Shown one piece after another: positions 17,587 to 26,173 of a stretch of 64,000 nt of DNA. The stretch is from the NCBI GenBank assembly GCA_035940775.1, contig DASZEN010000017.1:186001-250000 (forward strand), written 5' to 3'. Below the pieces are notes generated by a model, which was not told the origin of the DNA, ran no database searches, and saw only the letters and a program-made list of their open reading frames with translations. Position 1 is the stretch's first letter. The number at the start of each line of letters is the position of its first letter. This DNA is from DASQYE01 sp035940775 (GTDB lineage Bacteria; Acidobacteriota; Blastocatellia; Pyrinomonadales; Pyrinomonadaceae). The translations under genes and the position numbers were made by a program.

Positions 17587-18363
17587 ATGGCAGAGAGTGT
17601 GTTGGCTGAAAAGGTAGCACTGGTGACGGGGGCGACCTCGGGCATCGGGCGCGCGACCGTTCTACTGTTCGCGGAGGCGGGCGCGCGGGTCGCCGCCGTC
17701 GGGCGCAACGAAGAGGCGCTCTCCGAGTTGCGCGAAGAGGTCGCCGAAAGAGGGGGCGAGGTTCTGTCGATCCGTGCCGACGTGACGGCCGAAGGGGACG
17801 CGCGCCGCGCCGTCTCAGAAGCGGTCGAGAGATTCGCCGGGCTCGACGTGCTGGTAAACGCCGCCGGTCATATCAGTAACGGCACGATTGAAAACACGAC
17901 GCTCGATGAATGGGATGCGATGTTGAATGTCAACCTGCGCGCCGTCTTTAATCTGATGCAGCAGGCCGTGCCGCATCTGGCGGCGAGGCGCGGCAACATC
18001 GTCAACGTATCGAGCGTGACGGGCTTGCGCGCCTTCCCGGGTGTGTTGGCCTACTGCGTCTCGAAAGCCGGGCTCGACCAGTTGACGCGCTGCGCGGCGC
18101 TTGAACTGGCGGCCAAAGGCGTCCGCGTCAATGCAGTCAATCCGGGTGTCGTCGTCACAGAGATACATAAGCGCGGCGGCATGAGCGAGACCGATTACGC
18201 GGCCTTTCTCGAACGCTCAAAGCAGACGCACCCCCTGGGACGCGTCGGAGAGGCGCGCGAGGTCGCCGAGCTTATACTCTATCTGGCCTCGGAGCGCGCC
18301 GCCTGGATTACGGGCGCGACCTATTCGATTGACGGCGGTCGCGCGCAGACGTGCGCCCGCTGA
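17587..18363 (+). CDS. SDR-family NAD(P)-dependent oxidoreductase
   Basis: 258 residues from the ATG at 17587, which has AAGGAG nine bases upstream. Classical short-chain dehydrogenase: cofactor motif TGATSGIG near the N-terminus, NAAG (about 88-91), catalytic Ser in NVSSVTG, and YCVSK with Tyr and Lys, then NPGVVVTEIH. GRNEE after the second strand suggests NADPH preference. Substrate not inferable: resembles 3-oxoacyl reductase/glucose dehydrogenase-type SDRs. Monocistronic. Confidence 0.93.
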   Translation: MAESVLAEKVALVTGATSGIGRATVLLFAEAGARVAAVGRNEEALSELREEVAERGGEVLSIRADVTAEGDARRAVSEAVERFAGLDVLVNAAGHISNGTIENTTLDEWDAMLNVNLRAVFNLMQQAVPHLAARRGNIVNVSSVTGLRAFPGVLAYCVSKAGLDQLTRCAALELAAKGVRVNAVNPGVVVTEIHKRGGMSETDYAAFLERSKQTHPLGRVGEAREVAELILYLASERAAWITGATYSIDGGRAQTCAR

Positions 18364-18783
18364 TGAAAGAGGCTGGGGAGGAGACGTGTGCGCAAAGAGA
18401 CAGAGAGCGCGGCGCTCGGGAAAGGGCCCGCGCCGACCGATCCATCTGCGGGCCTGCAAATAAAGCTAGAAGTTCAAGCGCGAATATAGCTATACTTGCT
18501 TTGGTTCTCACCTGATTGACGAGCGGGCCAGCTTCGGCTCGCAGCGGGCCGCGCCCGGTCTGTTTTGGCCGGACGATTTTCAATCAGCATGTCAACCGTC
18601 GATACTCCGAAAAGCATCAACAGACCGGGGCGGCCTGTAACTCTGAGCTTTGGCACTCGATCAAAAGTATCTACGCACAGCGACAGAGGCGGAAGATCAG
18701 GGCTTTCGCCCGAGAGCCGTTAGCCTTTTTTGCGACGGTCGCGCCCGGAGCCTGAAAGCAGTCCTGGATAAGTAAAGTCGAGT
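18364..18783. other. Gene-free region upstream of the PrsW-like gene
   Basis: 420 bp with no protein-like frame and no clear repeat; presumably carries the promoter of the next gene. Confidence 0.4.
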
Positions 18784-19980
18784 ATGATGAATCAACCCCA
18801 GATGATGAACAACCCAGGCGCTTACGCCCCGACCGTCTTTCCCAGGCGCTCTCCGAAGAGACGCGCCATCAAATGGCTGCTCGGCATCGTCGCCCTCCTC
18901 TTCTTCCTGTTGATCGGCCTCGTCGTGCTCGGGCTGATCGCGGGCGAATTGACGGAGCGGGGCGGGCAGGCCGGGCCGATTGCGTTCATGATCGGTCTGG
19001 TATTCGCGATGCTGCCCGTCCCCATCTACATCATGCTCATACTGTGGATTGACCGCTATGAATCGGAGCCGATGTGGATGATCGCGACCGCCTTTATCTG
19101 GGGAGCGACGGTCGCGGTGTTCGCCTCCTACATTCTCAATACGATCAATCACATCATCGCGGCCTCCTTCTGGGGCCACGACACGGGCGAGCTTTTCAGC
19201 TCCGTCATCTCCGCGCCCGTAGTCGAAGAGAGTTCCAAAGCCATAATCCTTTTCATATTCTTCTTCTGGAAGAAGGACGAGTTCGACGGCATCATAGACG
19301 GCATCGTTTACGCGGGCATGGTGGGCCTCGGCTTCGCGATGACAGAAAACGTACAGTATTACGGAAAGGCCGCGCTCGCATCCGGGGTCGAGGGCTCCGT
19401 CGTGCTCTTCATACTCAGGGGGGGAATAGCGCCCTTTTCGCACCCGCTCTTTACCAGCATGACGGGCATCGGGCTCGGGTGGGCGCGCCAGTCAAACAAC
19501 AGAGCGATTAAACTCATCATGCCCTTGACCGGCTTCGGGCTGGCGATGCTCCTGCATGCGTCCTGGAATCTTTCCGCCTCGCTCGGGCCGATCATCTTTT
19601 TCCTGGTCTACGGGTCGATCATGATCCCTGTTTTCGTAGGGGCATTGCTCTCCATCATCTTCGCGTTGCGCCGTGAGGGCCGCGTCGTCGGAGAGCATCT
19701 GCGGTGCGACCTTCAACGCGGAATCTTTTCTCAGGAGGAGTATAATCGTTTGTGCAGCGTGCGCGGGCGCATGGGCTCTTCCTTCAGAGCTTTGCGGCGG
19801 GGCGGGTTCGGTCTCTGGCGCGCGCGCATGGAGTATAACCAGATGGCGAGCGAGCTGGCCTTTCACCGCAGTCGCGTGGCGCGCGGATTTACGTCCGGCG
19901 ACCAATCGCCGCAAGAGCGCGAGGCGGAGTATCTGCAACATTTGCAGGAGCTGCGCCAGCGCCTCGGGCCGCACGGATGA
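18784..19980 (+). CDS. PrsW-family intramembrane metalloprotease
   Basis: 398 residues. Cytoplasmic N-terminus, then about eight membrane helices. PrsW motifs are complete: EESSK (ExxxK-type, about residues 142-146) with PVVEESSKA, the FAMTENVQY motif, HPLFTSMTGIG and LHASWN, which supply the metal-binding and catalytic residues. PrsW proteases cut anti-sigma factors or other membrane proteins; no sigma/anti-sigma pair is adjacent, so the target is unknown. A ~100-residue charged C-terminal cytoplasmic extension is beyond the core family. Confidence 0.88.
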   Translation: MMNQPQMMNNPGAYAPTVFPRRSPKRRAIKWLLGIVALLFFLLIGLVVLGLIAGELTERGGQAGPIAFMIGLVFAMLPVPIYIMLILWIDRYESEPMWMIATAFIWGATVAVFASYILNTINHIIAASFWGHDTGELFSSVISAPVVEESSKAIILFIFFFWKKDEFDGIIDGIVYAGMVGLGFAMTENVQYYGKAALASGVEGSVVLFILRGGIAPFSHPLFTSMTGIGLGWARQSNNRAIKLIMPLTGFGLAMLLHASWNLSASLGPIIFFLVYGSIMIPVFVGALLSIIFALRREGRVVGEHLRCDLQRGIFSQEEYNRLCSVRGRMGSSFRALRRGGFGLWRARMEYNQMASELAFHRSRVARGFTSGDQSPQEREAEYLQHLQELRQRLGPHG

Positions 19981-20074
19981 CCGCCTGGGGGGCCGAATGA
20001 ATAGTCGCGCCGTTCTGGCCGAATGCTTTATACTAAATCTGCCCTTGCTGATAAGGATTGATCCGATCTAACCC

Positions 20075-20851
20075 GTGAAGATTCAACTTTTACCAAGCAC
20101 CTTCGATGAACAGGGCCGTGCCACACCGGAACAGCGCCTGACCTGCTTTCTCATTGATGACCGCGTGACGGTCGACGCGGGCAGCATCGCCATCGCTCTG
20201 ACGGACAAGCAGCGCAATACCGTGCGCGATGTAATCGTCACGCACCCGCACATGGATCACATCGCATCGCTTCCGATTTTCATAGACGATCTCTTCGGCT
20301 TTCTGGAAGAACCGATTCGCGTTCACGCCACCGCCGAGGTCATCGAAACGCTTGAGCGCGACATCTTCAACTGGGTGGTCTATCCGCGCTTCTCGGAACT
20401 GAGCAACGATCACGGGCCGGTCATGCAGTACGTTCCGATACGCGCGGGCGAGGAGTTCAGGGTCGCGCATCTGCGCGTGACGGCTGTGCCCGTCAATCAT
20501 ATAGTCCCGACGGTCGGCCTCGTCGTCTCCGACGATAAAACGACCGTCGCTTTCAGTTCCGACACCTACGAGACGGAAGAGTTCTGGGAACTCGTCAACC
20601 GCACCCCGCTCATTGACGCGCTGCTGATAGAGGCGTCTTTCCCCGATTCGATGGCGAAGCTGGCCGAGATTTCAAGGCATTTCACACCGGCCCTGCTCAA
20701 CAAGGAGCTGCGAAAGCTCAATCACAACGGCCTGGACATTCTCGCCGTCCACCTCAAGCCAGCCTATCGGGATAAGCTCGTCAGCGAGCTTGAAGCCCTG
20801 AACATCCCCAAGCTCTCGGTCATGGAACCCGGACGCGAATACGAATGGTAA
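20075..20851 (+). CDS. MBL-fold hydrolase, class II cyclic-nucleotide phosphodiesterase-like
   Basis: 258 residues, GTG start. Metallo-beta-lactamase-fold metal motif THPHMDH (HxHxDH, about 52-57), then NHIVPTVGL, SSDT and a late HLKP. The opening (KIQLLPST) and the overall order resemble class II 3',5'-cAMP phosphodiesterases. Substrate could equally be another phosphodiester or a lactone. Separate transcript, ending at a shared bidirectional hairpin. Confidence 0.8.
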   Translation: MKIQLLPSTFDEQGRATPEQRLTCFLIDDRVTVDAGSIAIALTDKQRNTVRDVIVTHPHMDHIASLPIFIDDLFGFLEEPIRVHATAEVIETLERDIFNWVVYPRFSELSNDHGPVMQYVPIRAGEEFRVAHLRVTAVPVNHIVPTVGLVVSDDKTTVAFSSDTYETEEFWELVNRTPLIDALLIEASFPDSMAKLAEISRHFTPALLNKELRKLNHNGLDILAVHLKPAYRDKLVSELEALNIPKLSVMEPGREYEW

Positions 20852-20856
20852 AAGCC

Positions 20857-20897
20857 AAAGGGGCTCTGCTTTCGAGCGGCGAAAGCAGAGCCCCCTT
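20857..20897. terminator. Bidirectional terminator
   Basis: An 18-bp nearly perfect stem (20857-20874 with 20880-20897) and 5-nt loop, A-run on the left and T-run on the right, between convergent genes ending at 20851 and 20958. Confidence 0.85.
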
Positions 20898-20957
20898 TTG
20901 AGCGCGGGTGAGTGCTCCCATATCATTTGCGAAGCATCAACCGTTACGGCGCGCCTC

Positions 20958-21302
20958 TCACTCGGCGCAGAACCCCGTGCCCGACTCATCCTTCATTCCG
21001 GCGAGCAGGCCCTCCATGTGTTGACGCGCTTTCCATGCGCCGGTTCGGTCGGCCGACGCGACGCCGTCCATCCAGGCACGCCGCGCCTCTTCGCGCTCGC
21101 CACGGCTCAAGAGGGCCGAGCCCAACATCTGGTAAGCGGCCGTGTAGTCCGGATTGAGCCTCAGAACATTACGGAGCGCCTCGACGGCCTGCGCCCATTC
21201 CTCCAGCTTGAGGTATTCGCTGGCGAGCCCGTACCAGATCATCGCGTCGTCGGGCTGCGAGCGCGCCATCTCTCTGAAAATATCTATCCTCGATTGCGAC
21301 AT
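20958..21302 (-). CDS. Small TPR protein
   Basis: 114 residues with two to three tetratricopeptide repeats (IWYGLASEYLKLEEWAQAVE; YQMLGSALLSRGEREEARRAW). No signal peptide, so probably a cytoplasmic adaptor. It follows the membrane-anchored 103-residue gene by 23 bp on the same strand, so they are likely one operon and may form a complex. Confidence 0.75.
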   Translation of the reverse strand: MSQSRIDIFREMARSQPDDAMIWYGLASEYLKLEEWAQAVEALRNVLRLNPDYTAAYQMLGSALLSRGEREEARRAWMDGVASADRTGAWKARQHMEGLLAGMKDESGTGFCAE

Positions 21303-21325
21303 CTCTTAGAAACTTCCCTTCAGGT

Positions 21326-21637
21326 TTAACGCACAGCCTCGAACTCTTTTTCCATGTGCTCGCCCGCGAAGTCTTCCAGGCGGACGCGACCGCTCGGCAA
21401 CACTTCCGCGACGCGAAAGATTCTCTGCGACGGCTCGCGGCCCGGCATCAATTCGGCGCGGAAGGTGACGCGCATTCCGGGGCGCGCCCACACATCCGCG
21501 GCCCGTCGATGCTGCTTTCGCCGCCTCCCCTCGCCGAACGCCCTCTTCTTCAATAGAAAAGCCCCGGCCGTCCCCAGGCCGCCGAGGCCCACGGCGGCGA
21601 CGGCTCCCATCAGCAATCGCTTGGTGCGTTTCTTCAT
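21326..21637 (-). CDS. Small membrane-anchored basic protein
   Basis: 103 residues: basic N-terminus, one membrane helix (about 9-28, with GLGGLG), a very basic KKR/GRRRKQHRR segment, and a strand-rich domain at the end (PGMRVTFRAELMPG ... EVLPSGRVRLEDFAGEH). No family recognised. First gene of a probable two-gene operon with the TPR protein. Confidence 0.6.
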   Translation of the reverse strand: MKKRTKRLLMGAVAAVGLGGLGTAGAFLLKKRAFGEGRRRKQHRRAADVWARPGMRVTFRAELMPGREPSQRIFRVAEVLPSGRVRLEDFAGEHMEKEFEAVR

Positions 21638-21722
21638 GCTTCAATTCAGGCGGTTGGCCGAAGGGAATCTATCTGACCCACGATTCCCTTTTTTCGCGTC
21701 CCCGGTTTGTAGAATGAGAGAC

Positions 21723-21768
21723 GGGCGCGCGCGTGTCCGGGGGTTTTCCGGTTGTGACGCGCGCGCCC
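21723..21768 (-). terminator. GC-rich hairpin after the ferredoxin gene
   Basis: Arms 21723-21733 and 21758-21768 are perfect complements of alternating GC; an inner CCGG...CCGG can extend the structure. Lies 70 bp past the ferredoxin stop. Confidence 0.5.
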
Positions 21769-21839
21769 GCGAAAAAAGAGTCCGGGCCGTCATAAAGAGC
21801 GCGATAGGGCTCTCCTTTTCTCTCTCTTTGCGGCCTTAG

Positions 21840-22118
21840 CTAGCAAAGCGGGTCAAGCTTTTCGCTGATGGTCGGCAACCCTTCGTTCAAAGATTTATCG
21901 GCATTGATCTGCGTGTAATGTGCCCACTCTTCCGGCACTTTATCTTCTGGGAAAATGGCTTCGACGGGACATTCCGGCACGCACGCATCACAATCTATGC
22001 AGGTTTCCGGGTTAATCACCAGCATCGTAGGGTCTAAGTGAAAAGCTTCGACGGGACAGACCAGCGCGCAATCCGTATAACGGCAATTGACGCAGGGCTC
22101 CACAACGACATACGTCAT
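21840..22118 (-). CDS. fdxA: 7Fe ferredoxin
   Basis: 92 residues. The Cys layout of FdxA-type ferredoxins is complete: CVNCRYTDCALVCPVEAF in the first half and CIDCDACVPECPVEAIF in the second, giving one [3Fe-4S] and one [4Fe-4S] cluster. Strong GGAGGAGG ribosome site. The C-terminal ~30 residues (NADKSLNEG...) form the usual extension. A second copy is at 55584-55880 with a different tail. Confidence 0.92.
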   Translation of the reverse strand: MTYVVVEPCVNCRYTDCALVCPVEAFHLDPTMLVINPETCIDCDACVPECPVEAIFPEDKVPEEWAHYTQINADKSLNEGLPTISEKLDPLC

Positions 22119-22415
22119 CTAAATTGACCTCCTCCGGCAGTATCTTTTGTAGTCGAGCGGGAACGACAGTGGCAGAGGCCCGGTAAGCGCCGCTCTTTTG
22201 TCGCGGTCGCGCCCGACCCGCCACAACGAATGTTTGATTACGCGACTATATTAAGCACGAAACAGCAAGATTTGAAAGACAAAATTTACATCCGGTCGAT
22301 TTTTATGAGCGGCGGCCGCTTGTCACGCAAAAGTCTCAGATACGGAGTCTCAAAGCGGCAAATCCACTGGTGCAAAAACTCGCATTCCCCAGACTTTCAT
22401 CTTCCGAAGATGAAA
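22119..22415. other. Gene-free region upstream of fdxA
   Basis: 297 bp, visibly more AT-rich at 22240-22300 than its surroundings; probably the fdxA promoter region. No coding frame supported. Confidence 0.4.
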
Positions 22416-22937
22416 CTATTTCCCGTGCCAGTCGGCCACGGGAGCGCCGCTCGAAAAGTCGTAGAATCGCAAATCTTTTTTCGTCAGCATCTTTGTCAGC
22501 AGGATGATCTGCCCCGTGTGCATCGAGAAATGTTCGACGACGTGGAAGACGGCCTCAAGGATGGTGACCTCCTGGCCCTGTATCGGTCGCCGCTCAAGGA
22601 TACGCGCCGGGTCAACGCGTGCCAGCACCTCATCGACCTCTCCGAGCGTCTCTTTGAGTAGGGCCAGCAATTCGGCGCGCGGCATCACTTCGCGGCGGTC
22701 AAATTCCTGTTGACGCACGCGATTGTCGGGCGCATCGCCGATGCCGCTAATAATCCACTGGCGCACGTTGCCCGCCAGATGCAGGATCAGATTGCCGATA
22801 CTGTTGGACTCTTCAGCGGCGCGCCACCAAATCTGCTCGTCGCTCAGTTGTTCAAGACAGCGTTCGATCTTCGGCAGGTAGTCGCTCATGAGGAACGAGC
22901 GTGCGCTGGCGACGAAGGCCAGTGGGGCCTCGCTCAT
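22416..22937 (-). CDS. DinB-like / DUF1572 four-helix protein
   Basis: 173 residues from the ATG at 22937, which has GGGAG upstream. Four-helix pattern of the DinB/YfiT superfamily with the three metal His in typical positions: NLILHLAGNVRQW, the VFHVVEHFSMHTGQI segment near the C-terminus. DinB-like proteins include thiol-dependent transferases; given a YtxJ-like bacilliredoxin in this genome, a bacillithiol-transferase role is conceivable, but this is inference. Confidence 0.8.
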   Translation of the reverse strand: MSEAPLAFVASARSFLMSDYLPKIERCLEQLSDEQIWWRAAEESNSIGNLILHLAGNVRQWIISGIGDAPDNRVRQQEFDRREVMPRAELLALLKETLGEVDEVLARVDPARILERRPIQGQEVTILEAVFHVVEHFSMHTGQIILLTKMLTKKDLRFYDFSSGAPVADWHGK

Positions 22938-23018
22938 AGCTGGTTCTCCCAAAGGTTGTTGCTGCTGCCTGGGTGCGGGCCGCATCGGCGGCGTGGGCGC
23001 GCTCCTCTGCGCTCTCTA

Positions 23019-23201
23019 TCATTCATCGGCGCTCTCGCCTGCGCGCCGCTTATGTTTGGCTTTACGCATTGAAGGATGCACGCGCTCTTCGGGCTTGGCC
23101 TGGCCGAGCGGGTGTCCCGGCGGCGCGACGGGTTTACGAATCACGTCAAACACGGGCCGCTCGTCCCGCTTCCTGGCTCCCTTGCTGCCGCTCTTTTTCA
23201 C
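23019..23201 (-). CDS. Possible small basic protein
   Basis: 60 residues, GTG start, very rich in Lys, Arg and Pro with the motif RPVFDVIRKPVAPPGHP. Located just upstream of the DinB-like gene. Composition is consistent with a small basic protein but the ribosome site is poor, so the call is tentative. Confidence 0.35.
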   Translation of the reverse strand: MKKSGSKGARKRDERPVFDVIRKPVAPPGHPLGQAKPEERVHPSMRKAKHKRRAGESADE

Positions 23202-23569
23202 AGCATAAACCGCCGAAAAGTTTCCGAAATGCGATGCCCGGAGATGCTATGCTGCCGGGCGCGCTCGTGTCAATAACCGGAGTGTGCGCCCCGTGCGTTG
23301 AAAAACGACGGAAGGCGCTGCCCGATTGAATAGAAGCAAGGCCGGAGCAACGCCTGCTGCTGCTCTGTGTATGAGGCAGATGGGGCGGAGCGGATTAACG
23401 TGCGGCGCTGAATCCTTTGAATCCCGCGTTGAATAATTTGACGGAGAGCTAAAGGCCGGAGGGCGACCCCTCGATAGGGATCGCCCTCGTGTGGAATTAC
23501 GTGCTGTTCGATTTCCTTCGCGTCCTCACCAGAAGGTGCAGCCGCCTGTCTCCAGGTGTGGCAAGGAAT
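23202..23569. other. Gene-free stretch with a hairpin
   Basis: 368 bp. A stem-loop at 23460-23487 (AGGGCGA / TCGCCCT arms with an inner CCC/GGG) may be a terminator for the leftward gene that ends at 23570. Nothing else seen. Confidence 0.4.
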
Positions 23570-23788
23570 TTAAGCCTCGCTCGTACGCGGCGTCTCCGGG
23601 AATAAGGTCTTCAGCGCCTGGCTCGTCTCGGCGCGGCGCTTCTGTTGGAATTCGCTCACCCAGTTAGTGACGGTCGAAACCATATCGTGCGCGGTCTCGC
23701 GCGTGGTTTTGCTCGGCTCGGCGCTCTTCTTTTCCTGTTTGTTCCGTTCCTCGCGCTTGATGATTTTTATCGGGGTCTTCTTAGTCAT
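23570..23788 (-). CDS. Small charged protein of unknown function
   Basis: 72 residues from the ATG at 23788, with AGGAAAC upstream; the open frame extends but is unlike protein. Lys/Glu-rich N-terminal half (IKIIKREERNKQEKKS) then a helical segment (MVSTVTNWVSEFQQKRRAE). Family not recognised; resembles a small DNA/RNA-associated or stress protein only in composition. Confidence 0.5.
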   Translation of the reverse strand: MTKKTPIKIIKREERNKQEKKSAEPSKTTRETAHDMVSTVTNWVSEFQQKRRAETSQALKTLFPETPRTSEA

Positions 23789-24628
23789 AACCTGTTTCCT
23801 ATTTCGATTATTGCCTGGTTGCCTTTCCTTTAACGAATTTCCGGCGTCAGAGTTCCGTCTTTTGTTTGTCAAATAGAACTTAACTGTCGCCCCTCGTCGC
23901 TGCCAATCAGACTTGCAATCCGAGGGCCACAAAACTGGACGCTTTCGACGCCCATGATTTGCTGAAAGGATTCGTCATGGATTATGACGCTTGAGAACGT
24001 CGGCGGGTTGGAAATGTTTTGATGAGGATTAGCGAGCGTAAAATGCGACCCGGGCGCGGATTAAATGAGGATTGAATTTAGTCTTCGATCCTGAAGATGA
24101 AAGCGTTGAGCCGAGCGGCGGGCTTTGTTTCGATAAAAACGTAAAGGTTTTGTCACAAGCTCTGTGAACCGGTCGTCGCCCTTGCCTGACTCCATAGCAT
24201 ACATTACGGTCAAGGCTCGTATTATTTCGGGTATCTCGGGCGACGGGCCCACCAGAGACCGGGGATGCTGCCGCTGCTACGGCGGGCCAACCGGCTCGCC
24301 CGGCGCGTTGGCCCATAGCGACGGAGCCTTTCTCTTAAAGCCCGCGACTTGTCCTCTGCACCACTTCGGTTTACACAGCTTCCGCGCCGACGTGCTTTTG
24401 AACTTTGCGCGCGACACTTTGCAGAATGCCAAAGCGAGGGGCTTGCGCCCGCGCTTTGCCAAGCTGACGCGGGCGGCGCGGCGCGCTGTGAAGCCCGCGT
24501 CCGAAGTCCGAGGATTACGGCTAAGCTTTTTACCATGAACAAAATGCCCGCCACAAAATGGGTTTGAAGACGGATTTAAGGGAGCCGTTTGAGGGGCTGG
24601 CACATCTGTTGCCGTCCGGTATTTCGCG
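23789..24628. other. 840-bp gene-poor region
   Basis: One weak candidate lies on the minus strand at 24061-24252 (63 residues, GTG start, segment VMYAMESGKGDDRFTEL), with helix-like composition and lower GC than its surroundings; it could be a small gene or a gene fragment. Otherwise I see no supported gene. Confidence 0.3.
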
Positions 24629-25513
24629 ATGCGAATGATTGAAGCCATCACGATCTATCTGGCGGCGGGCGCTCCCTTCGGCGTGAGCCATTTTCTGCGC
24701 GGACATGGCGAAGCAGCACGCCCGGCTGCTCTCTTGAGGGCGGCATGGGCGGCGCTGCTGTGGCCGGTCGCGGCCGCGACCACACTCTTGCTGGCGCGGC
24801 GGCGCGGAAGTGCGGATGACGGGGCCGCCGCGAATGACGGCGACGCGTTCGGGGCGAAGGACGAGGCAAAGATAGAGCGAGCGCGCCGTCAATTATTGGC
24901 AACGCTCTTCAGAGTGGAAGAGCTGGCGCGTGCCTTACCGGGCGTCGAGCGCGGGCGCAGCGAGCTGATCGCGCGCGCGGTTCTCGAAAGCGCCGAGAGT
25001 TATACTGGGCTGACGCTGGGGGCCGCGCGCGTCAACGCCGATGACAGGCCCGGCAAGCGCGAGATGGAGCTATGCCGCATCGCCGGGCGCAAGGGAGATG
25101 ATCTGCTGCTCGCAGGGCGTTGTATTCACAGGCGCAACGTCGCGCGGCTCGAAGCCCACCGCGCTCGCGCCCGCACGACTCTTCTACACGCGCTCGCGGA
25201 GGTGCGCGAGCTTGTGGGCGAGGCTTCGGCGCACGGGACGGACGGCATCGCGGCGGCGCGTCACCGAAGCGTCGCTATCCTGAGATTCTATGGATGCGCC
25301 GTCAACCTTTTGTCGTTGTTGGAAGACGAGGGCGCGGCCCTCGCCGTCGCACGATTGCTCGACGCCGAGTGCGCACGGCTTCGCCGCCTGGAAGCCGTCG
25401 GCCCGAATATCTGGGCGGAGCATTCGGCAGGAGGAGGAGAAGAATGTACACCACACGCACGCCGTTTGGCCTTCACTGGCCCTTCGCAGACCAGCCCGTT
25501 GACGCGCGGCTGA
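24629..25513 (+). CDS. Unknown helical protein with N-terminal membrane segment
   Basis: 294 residues. The first ~55 residues contain a possible hairpin of hydrophobic helices ending in LLLARRR; the rest is Ala/Arg/Glu-rich and helical with no catalytic motif. Its last 23 codons overlap the start of the next gene (25444), which has a strong ribosome site, so the two are probably co-translated. No family recognised; poor ribosome site at the ATG. Confidence 0.5.
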   Translation: MRMIEAITIYLAAGAPFGVSHFLRGHGEAARPAALLRAAWAALLWPVAAATTLLLARRRGSADDGAAANDGDAFGAKDEAKIERARRQLLATLFRVEELARALPGVERGRSELIARAVLESAESYTGLTLGAARVNADDRPGKREMELCRIAGRKGDDLLLAGRCIHRRNVARLEAHRARARTTLLHALAEVRELVGEASAHGTDGIAAARHRSVAILRFYGCAVNLLSLLEDEGAALAVARLLDAECARLRRLEAVGPNIWAEHSAGGGEECTPHARRLAFTGPSQTSPLTRG

Positions 25514-26079
25514 AATGGCTCGTCGCCGCCAATGCGGCCGAGAATACTCGCGTGTCCCGCCTCGGCCTGGAAGAAGAGCTGATGATGATGCGGCGGCCCA
25601 TAGACATCAAGCGGGCCTACGGCATCTTCGGTCTGCTGCTCGGCGGGTTCCCATCGGCGGCGATCTTTTACAGGATGTTCGGCGACGCACTGACCCGTCG
25701 GGAATTTGAGCTGGGTTTGTTCCTGCTTCTGCTGGGGATGAACATCGCGTGCTGGGCGGCGGGAAGCATCGTGGCTTCCAGGTTGAGCGGGATGGCGGAA
25801 ACCATTGAGCGCGACTCCTGGATGGGAATGCTCGTCATGCCGCTCATGCTCGGACTGATCTGGGGCGTCGGCGCGGGCGCGGCAGGCGGATTCATCTTTT
25901 TCGGTATCGGCGCCTTTTTCGGAGCCTTGTGCGCGATCCCCGTTGGCCTCGTGGCCTTCGCCCTGTTCATGCCGCTTCACCGCTTGCTCGCGCGCGGTGG
26001 TATGATTGAGGCGGGTCACCTGTGGCCGCTCGCCTGCGGCGTGACGCTGACTCTGAGTGCCCTGATTCTAGGTTTCTGA
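25444..26079 (+). CDS. Membrane protein of unknown function
   Basis: 211 residues from the ATG at 25444, with AGGAGGAGGA just upstream; an open frame continues 108 codons upstream but is Arg-rich noise. About five membrane helices after a ~60-residue cytoplasmic N-terminus (DIKRAYGIFGLLLGGFPSAA; LGLFLLLLGMNIACWAAG; MLVMPLMLGLIWGVGAGAAG; GFIFFGIGAFFGALCAIPVG; LACGVTLTLSALILGF). Directly upstream of the kinase operon by about 95 bp. Confidence 0.75.
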   Translation: MYTTRTPFGLHWPFADQPVDARLKWLVAANAAENTRVSRLGLEEELMMMRRPIDIKRAYGIFGLLLGGFPSAAIFYRMFGDALTRREFELGLFLLLLGMNIACWAAGSIVASRLSGMAETIERDSWMGMLVMPLMLGLIWGVGAGAAGGFIFFGIGAFFGALCAIPVGLVAFALFMPLHRLLARGGMIEAGHLWPLACGVTLTLSALILGF

Positions 26080-26173
26080 AGAGAGCAGCCCGGAGTTATC
26101 TGCGTTCACTGTCGCCCGTCGGCCAAGTCTCTCTGCTGGCAACTGATTGCTGACGGCTGACGCCTCTCTGCCT